In this document: positions 12,635 through 25,000 of the stretch, piece after piece
How the letters are laid out: every line of letters begins with the position of its first letter
How positions within the stretch are numbered: position 1 is the first letter of the stretch
DNA from: Mactra quadrangularis
Taxonomy: Eukaryota; Mollusca; Bivalvia; Venerida; Mactridae
Assembly: GCA_025267735.1 (NCBI GenBank)
Contig: CM046303.1
Coordinates: forward strand, 67,967,034-68,031,033
Reading direction: 5' to 3'
DNA: 64,000 nt
The notes under the pieces: model-generated
The model's input: the letters and a program-made list of their open reading frames with translations, nothing else
Told to the model about the DNA's origin: nothing
Database searches by the model: none
Position numbers and translations under genes: made by a program

Positions 12635-13450
12635 TATTTTAGAAATCTGAGCATTTTATTAGTAAAGCTTTTGATGAACGAGAGAGGGTTTTGTTAAGAC
12701 ACTAGGGTATTTTTGTTCAAACGTTTTGTTCAAATATTGTCAAGGATGTTTTACACTTTATTCTTGTACTATGTAATTGAAATTTACCTTATATGTGTCA
12801 TTGTGACCTTCTCCTTTCCTTTCCTTCCTTTCCCATCCTTTCTTTCGTTCGTTCTTTTTTTCTTTTTTTTCTTTATTTTATAGTCATAGTTAAAGTAATA
12901 TATACCTTTTAGTAGTTGGTTACATTTGATTTGATTTGTGTAAGCTATTTATGATCATCATGCGCATAACATGCTATGTAATGTCCACTTGCATTTTATA
13001 AGTTTTGGAAATAAACTATATATTATATCTCTCATATGAGTAAAATTCTTAAGTAATAAGATATGCAGTTAGGTTAACATTCTTACTATCGCAAGACAAT
13101 CTTACACATCAAAATAATTTTTGTTTTGATAACGTATTCTATATAACACCTTTCTCCTTGAAATGCAATAAATAAACTAAATGCATTTATGCGAAACTTT
13201 CATTAATCAAAAACTTATTTTGCTCCACCACACAGGTACTGTAATATCCTATGCAGTGCTCTCAGATAGGAAGACTGGTTACATTTGAATAAATTAAAAC
13301 CACAAAGAACAAAAACACTAGATATATGTTTATCATGTCGTTATACAATATGTATAGTGACGTTTTATTCACTCTGTATGTATCAACAGAATAGGAATAT
13401 CTTAACATAGTATGCAAAGGTTAATACCCTTTTTCATAGGAGGTGTTTGA
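12635..13450. other. Non-coding, with a pyrimidine-rich tract
   Basis: A CT-rich run (CCTTTCCTTTCCTTCC type) occupies about 12808-12877. Nothing else is recognised. Confidence 0.5.
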
Positions 13451-13462
13451 GATAATATATGT

Positions 13463-13694
13463 TAGTCGCGGCCGTGGAGTAGTGGTTAGCACGTCTGACT
13501 TCGAATCCGGAGATCGCGGGTTCGAGTCCGGTCGCGATAGGTCATACCCTATACATGAGTTGTCGGCCTCGTGGTAGGGTAAGTTAGTACTAGTGATAGA
13601 AAAGTGTCCAGGAAACCTATAGTAAGAAGAGCTGACCGTCGTATATATAACCTAAATATGTGTTAAATACGACGTTAAAATCAATTAAAAAAAA
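13463..13694 (+). mobile_element. tRNA-derived SINE, family B
   Basis: The head at 13465-13538 reads as a tRNA with pairing acceptor ends (GTCGCG / CGCGAT), TGGTTAGCACGTC as box A, GACTTCGAATCC in the anticodon arm (TCG) and GGGTTCGAGTCC as box B. A body and an A-rich tail follow. It is flanked by the 12-bp target duplication GATAATATATGT at 13451-13462 and 13695-13706, which marks it as a retroposon and not a tRNA gene. Confidence 0.88.
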
Positions 13695-13706
13695 GATAAT
13701 ATATGT

Positions 13707-15886
13707 ACGAGATAAATTTAGCTCATAAAGTCAGCTTTCTTTTCAGTCTATTGACAGAATTATTCATGACGTAAGAGTTTTGATATACTTTACAACACCT
13801 ATAAGTATACATGTAAATTTGAGCTCTTATCTGAGCCAGGGTTGGTCCGCTTTTATTGCAATTTTCAACAAATATGGTTCAAAGACGGAACTTAAATATC
13901 ATGTGTATTGAACAACATAAAACAAAATCTTTAACACATAAAAACAAAAAAAAATCACATTGGGTGAAAAAGTCGAAGTAACAAAATGTAGATTTCTATC
14001 GGCCCGAAAAAGTGAATGATTATGGCAAAAGGTAATTGTCTCCGACGTTCTGTAATGACAAGTATGCTGAAAACCGTTTGACATCGTGATCTCATAGATT
14101 TCACTAACTGCTGGAAGGGATTCCGATCAATGACATCAGAGTCCATATCTTATGATCATAAAATAATGCGTACGTCCCTATATGTAGTTCCCTGTGCACA
14201 CTACCTTATATATAATAAACATTATAATGAAAGTATAGTTATAACTCGTACACGGTAATGTATATGGGACCGATTTTTTATTGTTCGTCTTTGTCGGTCA
14301 AGTACATATCACTTTGGAAAATCAGTAAAGCTTACTACAAAAACTACTTTTTGAGGTACATGAAAGAACTCAACTCTTCAAGCATATGTATTACAGAGAA
14401 AAGTTTAATAAACGAATATTGTAATAACCACATAAAATCAAACACCGAAATATATACAAAAGTGAAGATTCCCTGTGGTGAACCCCAATTTGAAAGGACG
14501 TGATGCATTGATTTCTCATCCTATACGCAGACTATTAAACATATCTTGGGGCTTTACTCATCGCACAAATCGGCTACGCACTGGAAGTAGTGCGGTGTAC
14601 GCATGAACATAAAATCGTTGTATGTTTTTGTTTAAATTATCTTGATTATATAGTAAGAAATGCTAGCTTATAACTACATGAATACCAATTCATAGATACA
14701 AGGTCCTTTTAAACCTCAATGGGTGTATATAATTAGCCGTATCCTAATTTCGATTTTAAAGACATGAGTAAAGATTGACAGATGAAAATACGTTCTCATG
14801 GATGTTAAATGACCAACATAACAGTTTCATTTAACGAGCATACTTTATTTGGGATCGTAATGTTATATTGCGAAGTCACAGAAACATACTGAATTTATTC
14901 ATGATGCTTAGCGTAGTACCGTACAGGCTAGATAGTTTGTGAACATAATGTTGAACTCTGATATAGATCAATGGATAGGAAATAAAACAGATAATGTATT
15001 TAACGAGTGCAAGGACATTGATGCCAGTGATTCCCATGTATACCAACCCGATCGCGCACAATCCTTCCTTGTAGGCTCTGCTAGGGTTTGAGACGCAACA
15101 TTATAACTTAATACATATTTTATTCAATAAATTGGATTAGATACCAACATTATTACACCGCGGTTCAATCAATCTCAAACATGTACTATCATGTTCAGGC
15201 TGGAGATTTCGGTGGTATGCACATTAGCGTGTTGTTGTTTTCATGTTGTAATATTGGTGGCGCTCTTGCTGTGTGGGCTGGCGCACCATCAATGAAACAA
15301 CCAAATACCTACCCACGCTGTTCTATCCTTAGCCAGCCCATTTAATGATTTTTGGATGAGTGAGTAAGGATTTTCTCTTTCATTTAATGAATTTCATCGA
15401 TTCACGGTTCAACGCACCGATTATATTACTGTGGAAAAGGTGATTCCACCGTCATAATCTATTTATAGTCAATACTCGATACACAAACTTAAGTTAAAAT
15501 TATTGTTTAATTAAAACGTTTTACGGAATTGAAAAATGTTTACTTGTAAGTTTTGTTTAGTATATTGTCGAATGATATTCTGTTTTTGGTCGAGTTTATC
15601 GCCATTTCAATACAAAACAAATTATGGTCATTTTGGCGGCCAGTTCACTTAGCCTAGTTTTCCTGAACCATTATCAATGATTAATACTTACATACCCTAT
15701 CGCAAACTTGACAAGTTATTCATGCACATTGTCAATGAAAAGAAATTGACATTATTGTCATTTTTAACAAAAATGGTGAATGCTGTTCAGTTGGTTTTGA
15801 CGCCTTTGGAACATTTAATTCGATATCCTGTGTGAAGCCTTCTGCGCTATAGACTTGGGTTCATCTATAACACCATTCAATAAAAT
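13707..15886. other. 5' flank of the Cys-rich gene
   Basis: No other gene recognised. No clear TATA box stands 25-35 bases before a plausible start. The region is about 99 percent conserved in copy 2 (60331-62507). Upstream non-coding exons cannot be excluded. Confidence 0.5.
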
Positions 15887-16038
15887 ATGCTAATTTTTAT
15901 TGCAGTGATCTTCATTGTTATTGGTTCAGTACATTCACAGACATGTAACTCTACAGCTATTTTAACTGACGTATATGCCTGTATTCAACAATATGGCGAT
16001 TTAACTCAATTTGGATATTTGCACACAGTTTGTGGAGA
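15887..16038 (+). CDS. Exon 1: signal peptide and start of Cys domain 1
   Basis: Encodes residues 1-50 plus two bases of codon 51 (phase 2). It opens MLIFIAVIFIVIGSVHSQ, a hydrophobic leader with a plausible cut near HSQ-T, then cysteines 20, 32 and 49. The donor is GA|GTAAGA. The spacing C-x11-C between the first two cysteines is identical to that in exon 5, which starts domain 2. The ATG has A at -3. The stretch CTAATTTTTATTGCAG just inside the ATG also resembles a splice acceptor (AG at 15904-15905), so the true exon could begin at 15906 with an upstream exon supplying the start; the leader as read is long enough to work alone. Confidence 0.82.
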
Positions 16039-19000
16039 GTAAGATCAATTATTTTGATTTTTTGTGTCGTTTGAATTAGACTTGCGTTTGTTTTTTAATT
16101 GATCATTTTTCTTAGAACATTTAATCAATTCGTTAATATGCTAATTTACTTACAAATAGAGATAAAGATATTTTTTTTCATAAAAACAATTTCAAGAATG
16201 TTTTAACCGTATCAGCTATTGTCAATTACATATTTTGTATTAATATGTACCCGATGAGACATAAATATGTTTTAACCAAAAGGCTAAAACAAAAAAGACA
16301 CACTGGCGGCTTTTCAACGTTATATCAGTTTTGTATAATAAGACTGAAACAGGATACAGTCACCTATGGTAGCAATAATGAAGCCTCTGATTTTACATTT
16401 TTATATTTAATCAGAGAACATCCAACTACAAGATTCAAAATTATAAAATTCAATTCTAAAAGGTAATGCGGCGCATGCACAAAATTAAAAGTAATATCTA
16501 TTGCCCAATAACTGGTAAGGTAAAATAAACTAGGAATGTAATTTTTCATGTATTAGTCCGGCCAACACCAAGGATGACCTTGTACAAAAGGATGTAGAAA
16601 ATATTATTCAATTTATTGGTAGACATGATCTTACTGATTCCAAATCCGGTTGATGCCACTTTGTCATCCTTGGGCAAGTCCCAAAATCCAAGATGGCGAC
16701 CAAGATGGCGGCTAGAGGCTAAAATATACATGCAAAATGTATTTTTATACATTATGTTCTTAAAATAAAGGACAAAAGTGATTTCAACCTCTGCGGATCC
16801 AGTTGGCTAAACTTTGTTATTCATATACAAATCTTTAAATTCAAAATGGCGATCAAAATGGCGGATAAAGGGCAATTGGCCCAGTATATAAAGAACAAAC
16901 TGGCAGAAAGAGACTGAGTGGTGTAGAAATTTATTCACTTAAAGAATAGTTCATGTATTTAAAGACACCGATTGATTTAACTAAGTTTTAAGTTATAAAA
17001 AACAATTATAAATCCAAAATGGCGGCTTAAATTGCGGATAAGATCTTATAGTTTAGTATATATGATATACATACATGGACGGAAACAAACACGTGTGGGT
17101 GTAAGTTCAAATGTTGTTGTTTTTTCGCTTTTGAATCTTTCTCCAGTTCGTAAAACTAGTTAATCCCACCTGATTATCTATTAGCAACTCAAGATTCAAG
17201 GTGGGGTCCAAGATTACGGTTACAAAGCAAATTCAACCAGTTATATTTATTTAGCAATAATGTAATGTAAATAATGAAATGTTTTTATAATGGCCTTGTT
17301 ATTTGGTTATAATGCCGAAGTGAACGCCATATCAGCCCTGAGTTTGAAGTCAACCATCATACAGTTAATTAATAATGTTACTTATTTACTGGATATTAAA
17401 TAACAGGCCAATATAAAAACACTTAAGTCACCATCGTCGCAGATAGGGACCCTATGAAAATACTCAGATTGTACCAACATTCAAAATGGTGGCATGTTTG
17501 TGGAAGAAAAAAATATGGCCTTCATGAGAAAACTCTGCCATTATGAGATTCGGAACCAATCAAAATGCCTGAATCTCATAATAGCCGAGGTATTTATTAA
17601 AGGCAGTGTTTTTTTCATATTGGCCGATTAATTGGTTATAATGCCGTTGTGAACGCCATATCAGCCCTGAATTTGAAGTCCAATATCATACAGTTTATTA
17701 ATAATGTTTCATATTTACTTGATTTAATGAAATGAAAATTTGATAAATAATTGAAATGGACAAACTAATTTAATTTTCAAAATGTAAGCCATTTAAATAA
17801 AGAAAAAGGGGAAAATAAAATTGGATTAATATACAGTTAATAGTAGACAATTTATTATAAATAATCTGAAACATTTAAATAGCAAAACAAGCATGTGCGC
17901 AAACAATTATACAGTCAGGCTTGACTAAACTAGACTTAATTAGAATATGTGCTTAAATGTTCAAGTTTGCTTCAGTCTAATATTACATAACGATAGCACA
18001 ATTTCTCTGGTCGTTTTTGTATGTTGATGACAACATGTTCAAGTGACGACACAAATTACTGTTGACATAGCATTTTGCACGTAACATCCTAAGCACATGG
18101 CATGCAATAATAAATCTTACATATTAATGCTTATTGTCTTAAGAAAGTATCCAAATGGATACTAGCTTATGGCCAAAAGATATCATAACTGTCTTAACTT
18201 TTGATGTAGTAGAGGTGAACCAGATTTAAAAGCACATTTTACACACATGCTAATAGTGTATTTTCTTTATGCTGTCGATAACTGACTGACTTGTAACATT
18301 ACATATTGGACGAATGACAGTTGAACCTATTGTTATAGTGTTACAAGATGATATTCCAAAATAAGTATCAGCACACCAATTTAGTCAGATATTTTTGGTA
18401 CTGGTACTCAGCGAATTGCAGCAACAGTTATAATGTGTTGTACAATTTTGTTGTCTGTGCTTCTCGTATTAAGTATTGAAGGTTAATGCGATTAAACATA
18501 TATGTAATGTTACCGAAAACATGAAGAATCGCCATATATTGCAATGCATCGTCTATAATGTTTGGAATGGAACATATTTGAATTTTGCGAACGAGATCGA
18601 AAGTTATCTCAGCGTACCATTCTTCTTTGGGGAAGTCTTTAAAGTTGGTAGTGAATATACTCCAAATGTGTTTAGTTACCAGGCCTGTTTAAACTTTTGA
18701 CACTGATGCATCAGATATGTTATGTGTTCTTTCAAGATATTTAGACTTAAGTAAAACAAGACACTTCTAAATTTTCTACTTTGCCATATTTTTGTAATTT
18801 CTGAATTCCTTAAAGCCATCATCTGGGTATCACTATTTGCTAATTCATGAGCACATGAATTGTGATTCCTGTTCACAAATTTTTTTTGAAAAATACCTTG
18901 TTTATCGTTCGATTAAAATTTTGTGCGAAAGATTCAACGCTTCGAACGAAGCTAGGGAATTTTTGGGAAAAGAAAAAAAAATACTTGTTTTATGCGCCGC

Positions 19001-22000
19001 GTGATGTCATTCAAATATTTGTCAGGCAAGAGATATCGGCGAAGAGCATGTGCTTGTTTATTTTATTAGTAATTGTTGTGAAACCCGAGTCTGTAGCACA
19101 GTTGGTAGAGCACAGGTATTTTTAATCTAGTGTCTCGAAGGAATAAGGGTTCGAATCCCACCCAGTGAGGTTATACCTTTGCATGAAAATTTGACAATTA
19201 TGACAATTTTTCTACATTAATGAGGTATATGGAGAAGTTACCAACTTGCTGAAGGGTAGTTGAGTACTGGTTATAGACAAGGGTCCAGGAAATCTAGGCT
19301 AGGTGCGCTAGACGCCGTAATGTAAATAAACAAGGACAAAATGATGAGTTGCTGTCACATATGTTTCATACAAAATTTAATTTCTTATAGCTAATAGCAT
19401 TTACCAGTGTCACTCTAGTCACATAATAATTCAAATTATTTTTTGCATTCAAAATAATTTTACTACTTAAAGAAATTTGATTGTTATAACCAAGCCTATA
19501 ATTATTATTCGTAAAATCGTGTGGTAATATGATATTGCTTCAAAATAGATTTTGCTTAAAATCCATTCTTACAAAAGATTGAATACGAGGGGTGATTGAT
19601 AAATTCGCGGAATTCCTTTCTAAAATAGAATTCCTCTTCTAAATAATTTAAAAAAAAATTAATACCCTTTTCTCAAATAACATTAAAACTCAAATAAGTG
19701 TAAAACAAATCATTTGCGTTTTAAAAATCATATTGGTGAACAGATTATCAATATGTAGAAAGAATAATTGGTATCCATAGCAACCACTGTTTGGTCACTT
19801 GAAGCACGCTTTTTTCACCTATTTTTTTAAATATTAAACATGGTATTACGGACTCAATTTTGGTACGAATTATGCGCCAACTTTAATTACACCAGCGTGA
19901 CGTCTGGAAGGCATTTCCTAAAGTTTCATGAAATTCTTTTGAATGGTTATTTCATAGCAGAGATTTTAGAATCGTGGCTTCAAAACAACGAATGACGTCA
20001 ACAAATGATTTGAGTTGGGTGCAGTCATAAATTGTTGTGTTTGACTCAATTTGTCACCTTCAGATACGCTTGAACAAATTAAACTGCTGATACATGTACA
20101 TTACCAACATGTGAAAAAAAAAATTGTCTACAAATGGCACCAGAGGTTCAGGAAAAGTAGAACATGGGTATTTGATGAAATAAGACCAGATCAACTGACA
20201 CTGACAGTTACTGTTGGAAAGGCAGCGTGAGTGGAGAACCAACTATATAAGGATTGATGGCTTACAGTGTGCTGTATTGCACAAGATAATTATTTATTCA
20301 TTCAGTGAGGAATACTTTAAAGTTACATTTAATCTGTGGGTACAAAGCCATAGAAAGTATATGGAAATATGTGGTGATTATGTGAAGAAAGTAAATAAGA
20401 AACTTGACTTCGACGTTTAAGTAACCCAATGATGACATCGGCGTGCTTCAAGTACCGTATACTAGTGTAGTAAAATGTTTCGTGAAAACTTTATTTTCCA
20501 ATGTATCAAGAAAATATTTGGGCTTTATATCAGTCTTTGGTAAACATACAGAATGATGTATTTTGTTCTTTCCTATGTTATCCCGTGTACCATTAATAAA
20601 TAAATTCCTCGAACTTTCCAATCACCCCTCGTACGTCTGTGTTTCAATTGAATAACCCTCATTACCACGTGGTCTTTATTTGTAAGGCTATTCAAAACTT
20701 CTACTTAAAAGTTTGCAGACACCCTCCTGACAATGAATAAGTTAATTATCTTAGCGTTTATTGGTCGATTATTTTGAAATTTTACTTCCGTGTTGCTTTT
20801 TATTTAATTGAAATTATATAATAGCGATCGCATAGTCCCATACTTCGTCTGGCGAGTTTGCAAATATGTTTTGTAAAAGTTTTATAAAACCGCAATTCAC
20901 ATTGCGAGTATGTATTGACCATGTTAACTTTTTAATGAATAACGTTGACAATAATGCTAGAATGCAGACACGAGTGCATTGCAAATGAAGCAAGACACTT
21001 CTAAATTTTCTACTTTGCCATATTTTTGTAATTGATGAATCCCTTAAAGTCACCATCTTGCACAGCGTAACACTATTTGCTAAATCATGAGCTAGACACT
21101 GGGTTCAAATAGCAGTATATACGCTTATAGAATTGACATCTAATATCTCTCTTTCCGGGTGAATAACAAAACAAATTATACTACAAACTTTGATGGAAAT
21201 ATGCGTTTGATATTTCTCATTTTTTATCAATGGATAGAGTATTTACAACGAAATAAAGAACACTCATGATCCAGTTGTGATATCTGATATCAAGATCGAA
21301 CTTGAAATCCTATTGCAATTTCGCTTAATTACTATCAAAATGTGTTAAAATGTCATCAGAATTTCTTTCAATTGCTTTGGCATTAATGTTCTCTTAGAAT
21401 ACCTTGAAAGATAATTGAACTTGCACACAATAGTTTCAATATCATTTGTCTTTTTTTTTTGTTTGTAACCTCCTTTTAGAACATATTGAATATTATTGAA
21501 GTGGCAAACATATATGGAAAAGTGGTCGTTATTCTAAGTATGTTAAAATTTCGTATCACAACTTATGTTGTTTAATGAATTAAATATTATGAGAATAGTG
21601 TCTCTAAATTGCCATCTTAGAAATAATTTGCTTCTAGAGTCAACTGACAAGCTAGTATCAATTATTTAATATTCGCAAGACCAAGAAATATAAAAACTTA
21701 AACATGTCGCTGTATACTCATTAGTGTGGAGTCATGTCTATTTATGTGACTTAATTTTCCAGCTCTTATCATTTTGACCACCATCTTGAATTCTTGAAGT
21801 TATCCAAGATTACCAGTATGGCATCAATAGGTTGCATTAATAAAAGTGGATTAATGACAAAATAAAATGCATTGAAATTATTTGGTATACCCCACTCTAT
21901 GACTTAACTCATTGAAGTTGATATATACCCGACAGCTAGTTATTTACGCCATTCTAGCCGCCATCTTGGATTTCGGGAATTGTCCAATGATGCCAGTGTA

Positions 22001-25000
22001 GCGTCAACCAGTTATATAAACTCAGGTATAACTACAAAAATGTATTATTTTTTTTGATATGCCTTTTGATTTGGCTCATTGTGGTTGACATACATGACAA
22101 ATGTGGCCTTTATACGCCATTTTGTCCGTCATATTGGATTGGAGAATAAACGAAGGGTAAAAAATTGCATGAAATAACATTGCAGATATATAACTAATTT
22201 TAGCTCTTTAAATGATCAGACTGTGATAAAGATGGATTTATTATAGATTCATCAGTTCTCATCCGCCATTTTGTCCGCCATCTTGAATTTTGGGAGTTGC
22301 CCAAGAGTGCCGAAGTGGCATCATCCAGTTTCGGAAACTGCTGTGTCTTAGCTTAAAGAAAATGAAAAAACATTTTCTACATCCTTTCATGCAAGGTTCT
22401 GTCGATTTTTGTAGTTTATATACCGGACTATATGGACAAAATTAAATTTCTGAGGCCACGCACACGAATGAACAGTAAATATAATATATATTATTTGATG
22501 TTTTTCAGCGTTGAATGTTACCTACAATGTGTATCTAACGCTGTTGGTAATTGTCATATAAACGATGAATTTGTACTATATAATATTCCAAAAGAGATAG
22601 TAATAGTGCGTGCTGCCTGTAGCAACTTAACATTCTTCAGTAAGTATAACTCTACCTCATTATTTCAAGGCATGATTGAAATCGAATACGTCCGAGCGCA
22701 GACGCACGAGTGCAAATGACGCATGTGAACGCGACTCATATATGCTGTTATGCGAAAAAGTTGTTGTTGGAAATTCCTTACACATGCGCATTAATATTTA
22801 CTTTTTATGTAATTTATTGATTTTTTAGATCAATAAAAGATGAAAGTTTAGGGTTTGGGTAATTATATTTTCACTATTTTCGTGACCAAAATGCTACATG
22901 AAAGGTGACAAAAGATTACTGAAAAATAATAAAGATATAATTGAAATTTAAAATAAGTTTACACTGAACTAGCACATGACGAGATCAGAGTGCATGGTCA
23001 ATAGGTTCTCAATCAATCATAAAGTTCTGCTTAATACAACAACACTAGTCTTCGGGGCTACATTGAACAGTGGCACATTAAAAAAAATCTTAGGATAAAA
23101 ATCATCGTAAGCACAAAACAGAAAACATTAATAATATGGTCATTTCTTTGCCAATCAATTCCAAATATTACTGAACTATGATGAATATTGTATGGCTTTT
23201 AAATATCATTCCATGCATATGTTTCTTATCCCTCTGACTTTGAACTACAAAATTTATGGTATTGTGTTCGTTAGAATGTTGGTGAAAATGTGTTTGATAA
23301 ACATTTCCATGCAATGGTATATTGAAATAATGGCCTTACGTAAATTATTATCTTGAGTCAATTTTACTTACTTTCAAGTAAGAGAAGTTTACTATCCGGC
23401 TAAATATAGGCCAATAACATTTGAGATGATGCGTAATGATGCGTATATACTCAGGTCGTTGTCTAATAATAATTAAAACATGATAAAATACAGTTTTATG
23501 TATATAAAATAACATGTGAATGAATGTAAAGAATATTAACTGAGTGCGACGGTTTTCTGAGTTAGTACAACCTGGCCGCGGACTTCTCGTGAAAATCCGA
23601 AAACGCGAAGCCAGGTTGTACTAACACAGAAAATCCATAGCACGAGGTTTATATCCGACTTACACAACGATTGGAATGATTATAGTTACACATGTTCATT
23701 GATTGGGCATGGACAATAATTTTACAAACGAATTTGATTTGCGTGTATTTTTTTTCTCTCACGAGCATTAAGGACTATGTAATTACGAATATCCTTCATG
23801 ACTTTAAAATAGGTGTGGTTGCAATAATTGAAATTTGCAAATAATTTTCATAAATTTCAGTTTTCATTTTAATCCTAATGAAATAAATAAGTAAGTTTAA
23901 TAGAAAAATATCAAAAAAGAGGTTTAGTAATATTTATTTTTATGAAAAAAGTGAGTTTAAACTTGTAAACTTTTGTGCAAGTTTGCATGAAGTACAGTGA
24001 AAAAAGTTAAAATAAAATCTTCCAATCAGATTGTGTACAATTTCGTACAGATGCACTAAGAGTTAAAAATACAAATTAATTTATACATTGTCTGAAATCA
24101 GTATAATAAAATATCTCTATATACTAAAATTCATAATTTTCAAAATGTCCAAAATACAACTTTACACAAAAGAAGTAGTACAAACAAAAAGTACGGTGTC
24201 CAATAATGGACACAGGTAATGAAAGGTACACACTTAAAAAAGGTATAATTCACTAATGTCATTATTGAACGACCTGTTAGCGGAAAACGTTTCAGGCAAA
24301 CAGGTAACGGTTTAAGTATATAGTACGCGAGTATGAAATAACCTGAAACAAAATAGTTCCAGTATATTGTGCAAATTAGTAACTGCCATTACAACGAAGT
24401 CGGCAGTGTTACTCTCTTGTCCGCTATCTTGAAACGTTCGCGCTTCAACGGATCGTTCAATTAACCGTTCATAACAGTAACGGTGATTGACTAACGTCAA
24501 ATGCTAACTGAACGCGGGGATGATAAATAACTGGGACTGTTTCATAAGAATCTTATGTAAGATAGCGAAATTTCCGAAATTACTTACTTACGTTGAACTT
24601 ACGTTTACGATGAGAATTTCAAAGGCGCACTCGAAACTTAAAATCTTTGCTACGTACAATACGATTTGACTTAAGTCAACGACAAGTGGTGAAGCCCTAA
24701 AAGTTTGGTCACATGAATTGTTGTCAACAATACATTATAAACTACAAAACATTTAAAGAATACAATATGTTCCACAAACTTCAACGAACAATTTCACAAA
24801 CGGAGATTAGAAGCTCTCGATGAAAATGCACGAGGGCTATACCGAGCCACCATACTCTTGATTTTTCAATACACGGTCAATTTAAACAAAGGTGGTATGA
24901 CACAGTAAATGGTCATCTGCTAACAAAACATCGACCAATATAAGACGGAACTGATGGATGTCAAAATAAAGTAATTAGGCACAAAAAAGTTCCCACGTGG

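Larger units (their letters stand above)
1..17380 (+). repeat. Large direct duplication, copy 1
   Basis: Sequence from base 1 recurs in the same order and orientation from 41845. Most stretches differ by a few percent or less. It includes exon 1 and the start of intron 1 of the Cys-rich gene. The left limit is not visible. The visible match stops only because the window ends at 64000. Confidence 0.95.
18757..21095 (+). repeat. ~95-bp direct repeat pair in intron 1
   Basis: 18757-18852 and 20990-21095 share CAAGACACTTCTAAATTTTC and CTTTGCCATATTTTTGTAAT and end near AATCATGAGC. They bracket a SINE and a mariner remnant. Confidence 0.65.
16554..22432. mobile_element. 5.9-kb element in intron 1 with mirrored ATGGCGG modules
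   Basis: The left end TAGTCCGG and right end CCGGACTA are inverted. Inside each end the same blocks follow in mirror order: GGATGTAGAAAAT, GATGCCACTT, CTTGGGCAA and CAAGATGGCG. Four spaced modules occur on the left (about 16684, 16842, 17012, 17200) and four inverted ones on the right (about 21778, 21950, 22115, 22262). The middle is mixed repeat DNA. No transposase is recognised. Copy 2 starts at 63174 and is cut by the window end. Confidence 0.65.

Noticed and set aside
13465..13538. Possible tRNA-Arg(TCG) gene.
   Set aside because: The tRNA-like part continues into a body and A-rich tail, with a 12-bp target duplication around the whole: a SINE.
16245..16466. 73-aa open frame in intron 1, nearly the same in copy 2 (62866-63087).
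   Set aside because: Conservation is no higher than in surrounding intron DNA, and there are no family motifs or splice support.
22432..22719. A single long frame across exon 2 (95 aa) taken as a whole gene.
   Set aside because: Only the middle lies between a good acceptor and donor; the flanks are intron sequence and the cysteine pattern is confined to the exon.
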